A stretch of 64,000 bases of DNA from Neoceratodus forsteri (GCA_016271365.2 CM057459.1:816785001-816849000); one strand, 5' to 3'; shown: positions 33,530-45,302, counted from the stretch's first letter. A program made the numbers and translations. The notes: generated by a model not told the origin, from the sequence alone.

Positions 33530-33870
33530 TCAAAAAACTCTTTTTATGCATCAGTGTGAACAAAAGTGGAGAAATGAGTTGTTAGGGTTCCCAACCCTAA
33601 CACCCCACACTCATCCTGCATGCAGCAACAGACATGGGAAGTGTGCCAATAGGTTATCACCCCCAATACTCTCCCCATTCTCCTACACTTTTCCCATCTC
33701 AGCTTATTTACTGATGGAATGGAATGAGTGTTAGGACTGAAAACCCCAGGGCACACCTCCCATCCCATGCCTGTTGATGCATATTGGGTGGGGTGGGGTG
33801 TTATGGTTGAAAACCCTAACACCATATTGGAATCCCAACTGATGCATTGACAAACTTTTTGCAAAGTATA
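33530..33870. repeat. TTAGGGTT palindrome module, copy 1
   Basis: An imperfect palindrome centred at about 33700. The left arm has TGCATCAG, GTTAGGGTT and CCCAACCCTAACACCCCAC; the right arm mirrors it with GGTGTTATGG, AAAACCCTAACACC and CTGATGCATT. It is followed by TTTTTGCAAAGTATA and a (TA)n tract. Confidence 0.6.
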
Positions 33871-33871
33871 A

Positions 33872-33944
<73 letters not shown>

Positions 33945-33952
33945 TATATATT
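33870..33952. repeat. (TA)n/(CA)n microsatellite
   Basis: Two TA runs separated by ACACACAC stretches. Followed directly by ATTATAGTGGCAC, the half-hairpin of module X. Confidence 0.95.
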
Positions 33953-33954
33953 AA

Positions 33955-34380
33955 TTATAGTGGCACTGGGTTCAGATTGGGTTGGCTGCATAGGTCCTGG
34001 CTAGCACTGGTTCCTTTTGAAGATTTCGCGAAAAAAAATCTTGTTCAGTTCAAAAGTTATAGCATTTTTAGTGTCCCATTATGGTCTATGGGAAAATTTA
34101 TATAAGCACAGCAAAAACAATCGTGATCACATTTTTTGATCGAGCTTGCTCTAAAATGTTGTCATGCTGCCACCATCTTGTTTTCAGTTAGTGATGGAGA
34201 AAAAATGTTATAACTCAAAAAATACTGGACTTACGAATGCAACAATCACTGGGTTTACCTAATTGGGCCACGAGAAACATGCCCATGGCATTAGTTTGTG
34301 GCTAGGTGGCCTGAAAATACATTTTCCAACTTTTTTTATTTTTTCAATTGCGACAACATTTTTTGTGCTGCGAAAAAATT
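33955..34380 (+). repeat. module X, copy 2
   Basis: Starts with TATAGTGGCAC but has no right half of the hairpin. Contains CCTTTTGAAGATTTCGCG, TTCAAAAGTTATAGC, CCCATTATGG and TGTTATAACTC. The part at 34254-34350 (GGCCACCTAG complement, ATTTTCCAAC) is repeated in inverted order at 37640-37720. Confidence 0.5.
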
Positions 34381-34700
34381 CGATGTTAGGGTTACCAACC
34401 CTATGCCCCCACACCCTCCACAGACCAACGGGAGTCAGGGTGTGACATGGGGTCATCGGGCCTAACTCTCACCTCATTCTCCTATACTGTACCATCTCAG
34501 CTTCCTTACAAATGTATTGGAGTGAGAGCTAGGGCTGACGACACCAAGGCACACCTCGATGCCTGCTGGTCCGTGGAGGGTGGTGGCATCTGCGGGGGTA
34601 GGTTTAGTAACCCTAACATCAAATTTCCAGACTTTTGTTGGTATGGAATCAACCCTAACTGATGGATCAACAGAATTTTTTACAATGAATTTCCCTTCTT
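34372..34700. repeat. TTAGGGTT palindrome module, copy 2
   Basis: Imperfect palindrome centred near 34505. CGATGTTAGGGTTA at 34381-34394 is mirrored by TAACCCTAACATC at 34608-34620; the inner arms pair CCTAACTCTCACCTCATTC with GAGTGAGAGCTAGGG. It then has AACCCTAACTGATG. Confidence 0.6.
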
Positions 34701-34914
34701 TTTGAGAATGTGAAATGTTACTCATATGGCATTCATAGGTGGAAGCACGGGCCTTCTGGGCCCTGCACTCCCACAGATCTATCAATATAGACGCAAAGTG
34801 CAGGAGAGCCCTGTGCTCCCAGGTTTCATAATAGGATGCATATTTGGGAACACAGGCCCTCTGGACCATGCACTCCCACCCACCCATAAGTGTAGAAACA
34901 TAATGCCATTTTAA

Positions 34915-35055
34915 GATGCACAATCCTGCATCAAAATGGAACTTCGATGCAGGATTCTGCATCATAATATGGCAGTTTGATGAAGGATTCTGCATCATAA
35001 TCCTACTTTGAATGAGAATCTAATCCTACTCTGATTCACAAATCCTACTTTGCGC
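34915..35055. repeat. short tandem palindrome, ATGCAGGATTCTGCAT type
   Basis: GATGCAGGATTCTGCATC and close variants occur three times with ATAATCCTACTTTG spacers. The same unit recurs at 42757-42880 and 43132-43215. Confidence 0.6.
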
Positions 35056-35468
35056 TTGACATCTATTTTTTCCGATAGGAAATAATGGGACATTCAACAT
35101 CTCATAACTTTGTAAAGGATTAACATTTTTCCACCAAAACTTCAAAAGGCACATATGTGAGCAAAGGCTTTCTGTTCTGAAAATTTCAGATCACAGACTA
35201 ACACCATTTCTGAGATCCAGGTGGACAAAACAATGGCACAAATCACAGATTTTTCTGTTTTTTCAACACTCTGTATCTCTGTAACCACACAACAGATTTG
35301 CATGAAAATTGGGCTTGTCAAGTGACATACCCCTTGAGAGTATGCTTTTCAAGTTTCATTTGAATCCATTTAACAGTTCCAAAGTTGTTGAGGTTCACAT
35401 ATTCAGGTTTAACATTGAAGTTACAATACCTTTTACCCTAACTATAGTGGCACTATGGTGCCACTATA
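35056..35468 (-). repeat. module X, copy 3 (minus), with perfect terminal hairpin
   Basis: Reads in minus orientation: complement of CCCATTATTTCCTAT, then of CTTCAAAAGGCACATATG, ending in ACCCTAAC and an 11-bp perfect hairpin (35443-35453 with 35458-35468, loop TATG), then a (TA)n tract. Confidence 0.6.
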
Positions 35469-35469
35469 C

Positions 35470-35470
<1 letters not shown>

Positions 35471-35517
<47 letters not shown>
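35471..35517. repeat. (TA)n microsatellite
   Basis: Uninterrupted TA run abutting the module X hairpin. Confidence 0.95.
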
Positions 35518-35518
<1 letters not shown>

Positions 35519-36780
35519 TTTGCAAAACTTCATTAATGCATCAGTTAGGTTGTGTCACTGACGAAGTCAATGTTAAAATTCCACGTAGGGTTAGCACCCG
35601 ACCCACCCCAACCCTCCTCAAAACCCTAACTCCGGATTCCCCACCAACCCCCCTAACACACACACATGCAAGCTAGCCATGACAAGCAACCAGGAACATG
35701 CAGGATCAGGTAACAAAAGTGACAGACATGTCTGTAAACATTCCAGAAGACAGAGGCATTGTCACAGTCCACCATATGTATGAGTTCTGCAGCCGTCATA
35801 GTGGCTTGGGGTTACACAGACACGTGGATGTTATCCACACATAGTGTAAGAGAAATGACAGTTTCTGTGAGCCTAGCAACAGTCATTGGATCTTTGCATT
35901 TTGTTTTGTGCTACGTTGAGTTAGTCCTAATAACAAACAGTAGCAGTAAGAAAAGTAATGTATTGTAGCATAGTTTAGAAGTAAGATGTAAAAGCAACAG
36001 TTTTAACATGCAAAGGTAATGATAAGATATTGTTAATTAGTGTTTCCAGGTAATGCTGCAGCATTACAACATGTGTTGGAGGTAGTTTGCCACTGGAACA
36101 GTATGTGCAAAGTACTGTGTATGTGGCAAGTGTATCTGTGCTGCTACCACATACCTATGTGGTAGTGACGATACTTACAGTGACCCAATTGTTGGAATAT
36201 GACACATATAAATCAATATTTTGAGAATGTGTACAGACTAAGTGTAATTGTATTAGGAAGATATGGCAGCAGTAATGTGTCATTACACTGTGCTAGCAAT
36301 ATAGTGTCACTTATACTGTATTTGTGATTCCATTACATGGTGGTATGTGAAAGTAGTATAGTGTTGTGATTATTGTGCTTACAGATGTGCCAGAGTGGCA
36401 TAGTGTTGTACAATGTTGCATGTGTCTTGCATATGTGTGTGTATGTGGGGGTGGTGGTTGGGGGAAATGTGGAGTTAAGGTTTTGAGGAGGGAGCATGGG
36501 GTTGGGTTGGTGGGGTGGTAAACCTAACACAGAATTTCCACACATTTGCCAGTGTGGAAACAACCATAACTGATGCATTAATGAAGTTTTTGCAAAGACT
36601 TTCCTTTCTTTTTTTAAAAGTTTAATGTATGTAGTAAATGGAATGTCTTGGTGGGACCAAGCTGCCCGGTTGTGAATAATGATATGTGTTTGTAACAGCT
36701 CAGTCCCTCTGGGCCCTGTGCTCCCCCTTACACATAAGCATGGAGCCATAAAGCAGCCCTATAAGGCAAGGAGACCATGT
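35518..36780. repeat. partial TTAGGGTT modules and unassigned spacer
   Basis: 35518-35660 holds GCATCAGTTAGG and AGGGTTAGCACC with C-rich sequence; 36470-36610 holds the matching complement (GGTAAACCTAACAC, AACCATAACTGATGC, GTTTTTGCAAAG). They look like the two halves of one palindrome with about 800 bp of other sequence between them. The spacer has no gene I recognise. Confidence 0.4.
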
Positions 36781-38090
36781 GACAGTAATCTGCCCATATC
36801 TTGGGAACCATAGCAGGTAGAAAAAATATTCAAGTGTGGTTGTAATCACGAGAGTAAGTACTTTTCACAACATAAGTCAAGCAAATCCATATCTCACATT
36901 GTTTCTGAGATACGGGTACCAAAATGCAATGTAAGTGCTAAGTCTGCGGTCATAATTGTGGACTACAGCAATGAAAATGAGCAACTGGAACAGTAATTTG
37001 CAAATATCTCAGGAATCATACAAGCTAGGAAAAAAAATAGAATTTCAGGGGTTTCATGGCTTTGAAACTTATTAAGAAATTTTGTGACAAAAAGTCTGTA
37101 TCTCTAACCCTTTTTGAGATACGGGCCCCGAAAGGCGTGATGGGTGCCACAATGTTATCCTTTGGGAAGATTTCCAAAATTTTCAGTGCTGTAACTATGG
37201 CTGTGTTAAATGGTTCTGTGCCAAAACACCAAAAGGCACACCTGTAGGGCTAGGGCTTTGCACCCCGGAGCGTTCAGATCAGTAGCACAATCCACATTGC
37301 CACAATGAAAGGAAAAAGAAAACAAGTGCCACAATGTTATCCTAAGGGAAAATTTCTGAAATCTGGAATGCTGTAGGTTTGGGCCTCTTTGAATGTTCTG
37401 CTCCAAACCAGTGAAAGGCACATCCGTAGCACTAGGGCTTCGTACCCTGAAAATTTCAGGACAATCGCACAATCCACCTTGCTACAATCAAGTGACAAAG
37501 AAAAGGAACACATAGCAAAATTCTTCTGTCTTTAAAATGGAAATGTGATCACGATCAAAAAAATGTTGCCGCAATCATATCTAAAGTTGTCGCTAATGTT
37601 TTCATGGCACAAAAAAATGTTGCCGCAATCGAAAAAATAAAAAAAGTTGGAAAATGTATTTCTAGGCCACCTAGCCACAAACGAATGCCAGGGCATGTTC
37701 ATCGGGGCCCGATTAGGTAAACTAACATGTTATAACTTTTGATTGGAACAAGGTTTTTTATGAAATCTTCAAAAGGCACCACTGCAGGCCAGGACCCATG
37801 CAGCCAACCTAATTTGAATCCAGTCAAATGCATTCTTCACTGCATTATAGGTGGACAAAGAAAACACAATGTTGGGGATTTTTCACTTTTTGACTGCTCT
37901 ATGATTCCACAACCATACATCTGATTGACACAATTTCCAGATCCAGAGATGTATGATAGATCTTTGCAGATTCCAAATGTCAGGCAAATCATAGAAACAG
38001 TTCAAAAGTTATTAAAGTACAAACTTTGAGGTTTAACATAGACATGGCTATGCAACCCTAACTATAGTGGCACTACTGTGCCACTATTTT
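36781..38090 (-). repeat. module X, copy 4 (minus), with internal duplication and terminal hairpin
   Basis: Minus-orientation copy. A sub-unit of about 170 bp is repeated (37140-37320 and 37325-37500), each with GTGCCACAATGTTATCC, AAAGGCACA and CTAGGGCTT. It ends in AACCCTAAC and a 10-bp perfect hairpin (38064-38073 with 38078-38087, loop TACT). Its sub-units pair with 40180-40600 on the plus strand. Confidence 0.55.
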
Positions 38091-38110
38091 ATATATATAT
38101 ATAGGGGATA

Positions 38111-38233
38111 TGACATGGCCTGACTGAAGATATCATACTTATCTTCACGAGAGGCCGTCGCCACTCGTGAGATATCATGATGTCATTGGCCTCGAGTGAA
38201 GATAAATACGATATCTTCAGTCAGGCCATGTCA
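38111..38233. mobile_element. MITE-like element, 45-bp inverted arms
   Basis: The arms 38111-38155 and 38188-38233 start TGACATGGCCTGACTGAAG and match with only a few mismatches. The centre holds GATATCATGATGTCAT. It sits directly after the (TA)n end of module X copy 4. No coding capacity. Confidence 0.7.
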
Positions 38234-38650
38234 TGTTCTGTTTATACAATGTATGTTTTGGGCCCCACTGAACACAACCCCCAAATGCCCACTTGATATA
38301 ATCCCTCACATAGAGGTAATGGCTATTCCAACTCAAGTTTGCATGTCTCCTAACACAAGAGATGCCATAAGTTATTTGAAAAGTATACGTGATTGATCCT
38401 GCAACTTTAAAATTACAAAAAAAAAAAAAACTGGATTGTGACTGATCCAACTGCGGCTAACCCAACATAACACTGCATAACCCCCCAACACCACTGATTA
38501 CATGTCACATGTAAAAAATGTCTGATTTTGCCACTTTAAAATTATTTATTAAACCATTTGTGGTTGATCTTGCATGTACCTTTTAAGAAATAAACAGTGA
38601 GAAAACATATCTGGTTGATTCTGTGACTTCAGTTTATCTGCTTCACCTGA

Positions 38651-39108
38651 AATGTAGTGTGACCCAGGAGCTATCCACAGAAATGTAGCGTAGTCGTGCG
38701 CTATGAATATCAAAATGTGAGGCACTGTCTTATATTAAGAACAAGGGAGCCACTACTGCCACATAGAAAAGTGTTTTTTATTATACGCTATTTTGTCAAA
38801 AGCAGCTGCTGACAGTACACAGATGACAACGAAGGAATGCGGCTTTAGCACACCAGGCGGAGTGGGAGTATATGTTGTCATAACAACACATGCTCACACT
38901 TTTCTTGCGTCTGAACTGCCAACCCTTCGCTCGTCTGAGTACTGTCGGCAGCTTTTTTGACAAAATAGTGATAAAATAAAAAATACACTTTCTAAGTGTG
39001 GCAATAGTGGCCTCTTTATTCTAATATCAGGCAATGCCTCAGGTTTTGAGATTCATAGCGCTTGGTCGCGCTATATTTCTGGGAATAGCAGCTTGGTCAC
39101 GCTACACT
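38651..39108. mobile_element. MITE-like foldback element, 458 bp
   Basis: Long imperfect inverted repeat from AATGTAGTGTGACC (38651) to GGTCACGCTACACT (39094-39107). The inner arms pair GCGCTATGAATATC with GATTCATAGCGC, and AAAGTGTTTTTTATTATACG with its complement near 38970. It repeats the AGCG(T/C) motif at several levels. No transposase. Confidence 0.65.
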
Positions 39109-39419
39109 CCAAGAAGAAGTGGATAAAAGAAAGTGGCAGGTTCAACCAGATATGATTTTAAAATATTTATTTGTGTAGGTGGAAGCAGGTCTCAGAGATG
39201 CATGGGGGAGTGGGGTCTTGCTTGTAAAGAGAACATCGCTGGGGGGGAGGAATCCTGTTAGTAACTTGAGAAAGCCACAGGATGGAAAGAGAAACACTTT
39301 TACTTTCATTGTGATGACGTATAGGAACATGGAGATCATTGATATCTCCACGACCTGGCTGAGATACAACATTTTATCCTGAGATTTATATCAAAACATA
39401 CATTGTATAACTATATACA

Positions 39420-39475
<56 letters not shown>
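39420..39475. repeat. (TA)n microsatellite
   Basis: TA run abutting the next module X hairpin. Confidence 0.95.
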
Positions 39476-39478
<3 letters not shown>

Positions 39479-40760
39479 GGTAGCACGTAGTGCTACCATA
39501 GTTAGAATTGGGAGCCATTTACATGTTAAACCCCAAATTTTGCACCTTAATAACTTTGCAATCATTCAATGGATTTGCCTGAAATTTGGAATACAGAATC
39601 AAGACCCAATCACCTTAGGATCTGCCAAGTTTCGTACCAGTTGGATATACAGCTGGGGAGTAATTAAGCATGATCTGCGCATGCGCTTACGTTTTTTTTA
39701 ATTCTACGGTCGCGCTTACAGGTCGCACGGTTTGTGCGACCAGTCTGAAATCTTCAGGGAATGTGTGGCCATGGTCCCCGATGTGCCTTTTTAAGATTTT
39801 GTGAAAAAATATTAAATGGTTCAAAAGTTATTCAAAAAACAAGTTCCCATTATAAGTCAATGGGAAAAGTTAACAAAAAGTTTGACAGTGTCGCAAATGC
39901 AGTTTTTACTTTCACAAATGTTCCTTTTACTGTTGCAAATCCACCATTTTGTTTTCAGTTGGTGACCAGAAAAATGCTTGGCATTTAAATTTTGGACCCT
40001 CTAGCAACCTAATTCTTTTTGTAGTCACCTAGTCGGACCCTGAGGATGCTAGTCATGTCTTTATTTTGGGGTAAAACACCCCAGAAATATGTTTTTCAGA
40101 TTTCTGGAAAAAGTACTTTCACAAAGTAGTGTCGCACTCACGAAAGTGTCACAATTTTTTGTGAAAGCTTTGGCAAATTGCGACAGTACTTTTCTAAGCT
40201 GTGGGAAAATGACAGCAATTCTTTGGCACCCCGCTGCAAAAGAGCGGTTTGGAGTTTTGGGCTAAAATTTGGAAAGAACGCAGCCGACATCTACAGATGT
40301 GCCTTTCTGTATTTTGTTGAAAAAATATTACACAGCGGCAAAGTTACGGTACTCCAAATTTGACACTTTTTCCCATAGGATAACATTACAGCATACGACG
40401 CATTACAGCAATCGTTTGGCGCCCTGCTGCAAAATAATGGTTTGGTCTTTTGGGCTGAAATTTGCAGAGAACACAGCCAACATCCCACAGATGTGCCTTT
40501 CAGTGGTTTTGTGAAAAAATATAACAGGGAGGCAAAGTTATGGCACTCTGAACATCTGTTTTTTTTTCCTTAGGATAACATTATGGCATTCGCCGCACCT
40601 TTTAGGGCCCATGTCTCGGAAACGGTGCGAGATACGGACTTTTCATCAAAAAAGTGCTTAGCCTCCTACTGGGGGCTAAGCACAAAACTAGCCAGGAAAG
40701 TGATAATTCATATTACTTTTAATTTTTTTTTCTATGTTGTACGGTTCCTGAGATATAAGC
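39476..40760 (+). repeat. module X, copy 5 (plus), with perfect terminal hairpin
   Basis: Starts with an 11-bp perfect hairpin (39476-39486 with 39490-39500, loop GTA), then GTTAGAATTGGG, CACCTTAATAACTTTGC and GATTTGCCTGAAATTTG. Further modules at 39780, 40290 and 40490 carry GATGTGCCTTT, GTGAAAAAATAT, and AAGTTA. The 40190-40360 and 40370-40560 stretches are a direct repeat, and both pair with 37140-37500. Confidence 0.6.
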
Positions 40761-41192
40761 AATTTACTATTCCAAGTCCTCATTTTTCTGTTCCGAGAGT
40801 CATTATTTTGCATACATTCTTTGTACTCACTGTCTTTCTCTATACAGCTTTTGGGGAAAAGCAGCCTGTGCGCTTACATTACTGTTACCATTACCATTTC
40901 TGCTTGTGGTTCCGTACCTGTTTCACTTACCGTTCACATTTACTCCACCATGTGCATTACCCTTTGCATTTTCATTTGCGTTTGCGTTGTTTTCAACATT
41001 TCTGTCTACAGTACTGTTTCTCTTTCTGTTTCGCTTTGCATCACCATGCGCATTATGATTTGCTTTTGCAAGAACAATGTTAGCTATGTGACAAGACATC
41101 CGCGTGTTGGGCGCATGGGGCCTTTAGGCCCCATGCTCTTGCTGCTACATTACATTCACTATTTCTCGTTATCATTCTCAAAAAGAAGGGAA
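40761..41192. other. unassigned spacer
   Basis: Pyrimidine-rich, with repeated CATTACC/CATTT(G/C)CGTTT phrases that keep two frames open (40583-41083 and 40821-41219). No domain recognised; I treat these as low-complexity frames. Confidence 0.4.
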
Positions 41193-41544
41193 ATTAGAAG
41201 CAAAAAAAACTCCATTTAATGCATCAGTTTGGGTTGTTCCACAGTGACAAAAGCGAGGAAATTCGATGTTAGGGTTGAAACTCCCTTTGCACCCCTTCAG
41301 CCCACCCCCCCAACTGGAATTGGGGTGTGTGTTAGGGTCATCGGCCTAACTCTCAACCCATTCTCCTATTCCTCAGCTTCTTTCCACATGTGATGGGGTG
41401 AGAGTTAGGCCAACGACCCCAACGCAGACCCCATTCCAGTTGGGGTGGGCTGGAGGGGAACAAAGGGTTTCAACCCTAACATCAAATTTCTCACTTTATC
41501 ACTGTGGAACAACCCTAACTGATGCATTAAATGGAGTTTTTGCC

Positions 41545-41550
<6 letters not shown>
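41193..41550. repeat. TTAGGGTT palindrome module, copy 3 (near-perfect, 358 bp)
   Basis: The arms are about 170 bp, centred at about 41371. ATTAGAAGC at 41193 mirrors CCTCTAAT at 41543-41550, and TGTTCCACAGTGA, GATGTTAGGGTTGAAA and CCTAACTCTCAACCCATTC are each mirrored. This is the cleanest copy of the family, followed directly by (TA)n. Confidence 0.8.

Positions 41551-41592
<42 letters not shown>
41551..41592. repeat. (TA)n microsatellite
   Basis: TA run between the palindrome and the module X hairpin. Confidence 0.95.
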
Positions 41593-41599
<7 letters not shown>

Positions 41600-41604
41600 A
41601 ATAT

Positions 41605-42010
41605 TATAGCTGCATGATAATGCAGTTATAGTTAGGGTTAGCACAAGCATTTAATGTTAAAAGCCAATTTTTGCAGGATAATAACTTTGGGAAGATTCAA
41701 CAGATCTACAGTACTTGGAATTTTGCATACATCATTGGAAGTGACAGGTCTATTGATATGTCAAATTTGGTCTGAATCCCTTGTGCAGTTTCTGAGATAC
41801 AGAGTGTTGAAAAATAAGAGATTTTTAAGTTTTTTTTGCTGTTTTTTTGTCAACCTGTATCTCAAAAATGGCTGTAGCCACAGGGCTGACATTTGTAGGT
41901 TAGAAAATGGTGGCCTCACAGATGTGCTTTTTGAAGGTTTGATGAAAAAATATGAATACATTCCAAAGTTATGAAATGTTCTTTTTCCCATTATTTCCTA
42001 TGGGGAAAAA
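41605..42010 (+). repeat. module X, copy 6 (plus), hairpin with one G-U pair
   Basis: An 11-bp hairpin (41605-41615 with 41620-41630, loop GATA, one G-T/U wobble), then GTTAGGGTTAGCAC, GATAATAACTTTGG, AATTTTGCATACAT, GATGTGCTTTTTGAAGG, GATGAAAAAATATGAA and CCCATTATTTCCTATGGGG. Confidence 0.6.
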
Positions 42011-42011
42011 A

Positions 42012-42272
42012 TACTGTATATACTCGCGAATAAGCCAAGATTTTTGTACCAAGTCAGCATTTCAATTTAGGGGTTCTTGGCTTACACTTGGGTCAGACAT
42101 TACAACATAGTAATATTAAGAGTCAGTCTGAATGGGTCAGCATAGCCAGCCAGGGAGAGGAGTCTTCTTTAAAAAAAGAAATGGGAAAGGGAACAGATGT
42201 TGGGTGGAACTGATGCCAGGAGGACCATGGCAGTGAATGGCAGTGCAGAGTGCCCCAAAGATGGAGCTGATC

Positions 42273-42303
<31 letters not shown>

Positions 42304-42752
42304 ATGGAAAGGAAATGGAAAGGATATTAGGCATAGAGGGTAACAAATTGCTCAGCAGGAGTAAGTAAAAGAGTGGAAGCAGTAGCTGGGGTATTGCAGG
42401 AGCCTGTCAGCATTACTCTCTGAGAGGGGCTTTGGCATTTGACATCATCAGCAAGCCACCTGGTGAAGGAAAGCACAGTGGACAGTGGACATGGGGCCAA
42501 GAGGGAGGGGGATGGTGAAAAGGGAACAGGGTTGGTGAGTTGTTGAATGACTGGGGGTAAACAAAACAAACAAAAAAATGAGTTGAGTCACCTCACAGAG
42601 ACACCACACTTACTGAAACAACACTTTCTTGCCTAAACTTGATATAGATATTCAGTTGCAAAACTTGACATCAGCTCACATGAGGGTTACTGCATTTTTT
42701 GTGAAATCAATGCAGCATTTTGGTGGGTCAGCTTATATGCGAGTATATATGT
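42012..42752. mobile_element. non-autonomous DNA transposon, TATATACTCGC ends
   Basis: The ends 42017-42035 and 42731-42749 are inverted repeats with 17 of 19 positions matching, reading TATATACTCGC...TAAGC. This resembles the GTATATACTCG..TATAAGCC end seen in a widespread vertebrate DNA element. The interior (including a (GA)n run at 42276-42302) has no transposase. Confidence 0.55.
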
Positions 42753-42756
42753 TAGA

Positions 42757-42880
42757 TGTTCCTGGAGGCATAGGATTCTAGTTCAATGCAGAATCCTGAA
42801 TTGGCATAGGATTCTAGTTCAATGCAGAATCCTACATCAGCATAGGATTCTAGTTAGATGCAGAATACTGCAAGGAATTG
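42757..42880. repeat. tandem repeat, about 40-bp units with TGCAGAATCCT
   Basis: Three units of CATAGGATTCTAGTT(C/A)(A/G)ATGCAGAATCCT. Confidence 0.8.
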
Positions 42881-42924
42881 CCATGTTAGATTCAGAATGA
42901 TGATGGTTATTTTGCTCTTATATT

Positions 42925-43131
42925 GTCTCTTGAATTGTCTTGCCAGCTGTTATTATACACTGTACCCTACATGTATTTTCCCATACTGCTCAACTCCCAG
43001 GATGCATTTGGAATCGAGCAGTAGCCTGCTCAGCATGCCTTCCTGGTAAAACTCTTAAATAAACAAACAAACAAATACATAAATACAAAAATAAATAAAT
43101 AAACAAACAAACAAATAAATAAATAGATAAT
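42925..43131 (+). repeat. L2-type 3' end, 5'-truncated, with (AAAC)n/(AAAT)n tail
   Basis: CAACTCCCAGGATGCATTTGG, CTGCTCAGCATGCC and TTCCTGGTAAAACTC, then TAAATAAACAAACAAAC. It matches the last 100 bases of L2 copy B. It has inserted between two tracts of the ATGCAGAATCCT repeat (42757-42880 and 43132-43215). Confidence 0.75.
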
Positions 43132-44584
43132 TCTGCATTGAAGTTGCATTTTACAATGCAGAGTCCTGCATTGAACTGCCATGTTGCAATGCAGAATCCT
43201 GCATCGAACTGTCAGTTTTCCAGGCATACCCCTTTGTATTTATTGTTTCCCAACATCGGGGTGCCCAATTCCTGTGCTGGAATTCCTTTAACCCTCCAGT
43301 ACTGTGGCGCACTAGGGAAACCACCCCGAGTGCAATGAAAGCATTTACTTTCTGATAACTTTCTGTTGTTTCCAAAACTGGGATGCCCACCCCCAGATTC
43401 GGCTGCCCCCCTTCCATACCACAGCCCATTCATCTTATCTTTTGCTGACATCAGGATGCCAATCCCTGTGTCGGGATTTATTGCTCCCTTTATTACTGTG
43501 GCACTCTGGGGAGACCACCCCCAGTGTTCCAAAAACATTTACTTTTTTTCATTGTTGTTTCTGACACTGGGAAGCCCACACCCAGTGTCGAATGCCACCC
43601 TACCCATTCTAATATTAATAGTATTCACTGACATCAGGGTGCCCAATCCCCGTGTTGACATTATGAACCCCCCAGAACTATGGGACAATGGGGAGTCCAC
43701 TCCTACAGTCCAAAAATAAAGTTATCTCTGCCATAACAAAAGAGAAAACTGCTCCAATGTCTTTTTTTATGTCTAGAAAAAAGAAAATGGTCCCTTGCCA
43801 TCTTCCCTGTCCCCTCCCTCATACCAACCCTCCCACTGAGCACCCACCTCCCCACACCCCCTCTCACCCTATACTTACCTCTGGAGGTCAGCGACTGTCA
43901 TCTTCTCTTGACTGGGAAATATCCGCACTCTTCAAAGCCCAACTGAAAACTGAGGAATCAAGGTAGGCTTGCAATATGGCTCTCAATGGGGTATTCAACT
44001 TATGTTGATATCTCAGCCATTTTAGGAATTTTTACATCACATTTTCAACACGGGGTTCTTGGGACCCCACCACATGAACACTGTCACTGCCATTTCATTA
44101 TTCTGTCCTGAAAGTTGATTTCGCAGTCACTATTTGAAATCTCCTTTCTGTACTGATTAATGAAATAACAGTGTCAGTGTTTATAAGGGGAAGTCCCAAA
44201 AAGCCCATGTTGAAAATGTGGTGCAGAATTTCCCTAAAATGACTGTGTTATGAGTGTGCGTTGCACCGTGTCTATTCATATTCATAACTTCGCCAATTTT
44301 TAATGTTTACACTCCAGATTTTCAATATTGAGATTTTTTCACACCACCTCATGAACAACACACCTGTCATTTCTTACATCCTGCACAAAATGTGTTTACA
44401 CAGTAGTGGCATGAAACGACGCAGTTTCTGCTCAAAATCACCTTTTGAGACTGAGTAACAAAACAAAAGTGTCAGTGTTCATGAGGTGGGGTCAAAAAAA
44501 TGGCTTTGTTGGAAATTTGCAGCAAAAATACCAAAACAACACCCACAAAACTCAGATTTTATTATAATATTTGAAAAAGTAAGG

Positions 44585-45222
44585 AAATGAATTAACAAAA
44601 ACATCATTTAAAACAAAGTTAGGGTTCTAGACGTAGGTCTTCAACCAAAGTGATACAGGTCATGAAACTGGATGTTAGGGTTTACAACTGTTATACCCCT
44701 TCCCACCAAACCCTACCATTGTTACTGCACCCCCCACCCTCCACACACAAACAAGTGTCAGGGTGTGCCTTAGGATAGTGGGCCCCACCCCAACCCACCA
44801 AATACTACCATCACAACACCACTCCAACCCTCCACACACCAACAAGTGTTGGGTTGTGCCTTAGGGTCATGGACTCTAATGCTCACCCCATTCCATCTGT
44901 AAGGAACTTGACATGGTACAGAATGGGAGAATGGGGTGAGTCTTAGGGTACCTGACCCTAAGGCACACTCCAACACATGTTAGTGTGTGAAGGGTGGGGT
45001 GGTGTTGCGATGGTAGGGTTGGGTAGGATGGCACCCATAACCCTAAGGCACACCCTGATGCTTGTTTGTGTGTGGAGGGTGGGGGTGTTACAATTATATG
45101 ATTTTGTGAGAGGTATAACAGTTGTAAACCCTAACATCCAATTTCCTGACCTGTCATCACTTGATTGAAGACCTATGTCTAGAACTCTAAATTTGTTTTA
45201 AACAAAGTTTTTGTTCATTAAT
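44585..45222. repeat. TTAGGGTT palindrome module, copy 4 (638 bp)
   Basis: Arms of about 300 bp. AACAAAAAC, AGGGTTCTAGACGTAGGTC, GGATGTTAGGGTTTACAAC and GTTATACC on the left are mirrored at 45100-45222. The centre is C-rich and itself repeated (AACACATGTTAG-like and CCCTAAGGCACACTCC). It ends at a (CT)n then (TA)n tract. Confidence 0.75.
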
Positions 45223-45223
45223 A

Positions 45224-45296
<73 letters not shown>
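45223..45296. repeat. (CT)n then (TA)n microsatellite
   Basis: CT run to about 45254, then TA run to 45295. Confidence 0.95.

Positions 45297-45299
<3 letters not shown>

Positions 45300-45302
<3 letters not shown>

Noticed and set aside
34474..34998. 174-codon minus-strand frame
   Set aside because: It crosses a palindrome and a short tandem repeat, with no recognisable domain.
40583..41219. Two overlapping frames of 166 and 132 codons
   Set aside because: Low-complexity pyrimidine-rich sequence with repeated short words; Cys/Phe/His-rich translations without a domain.
43366..43966. Pro-rich frames of 117 and 92 codons
   Set aside because: Mirror-image frames occur at 47.1-47.5 kb; they are by-products of the inverted repeat.
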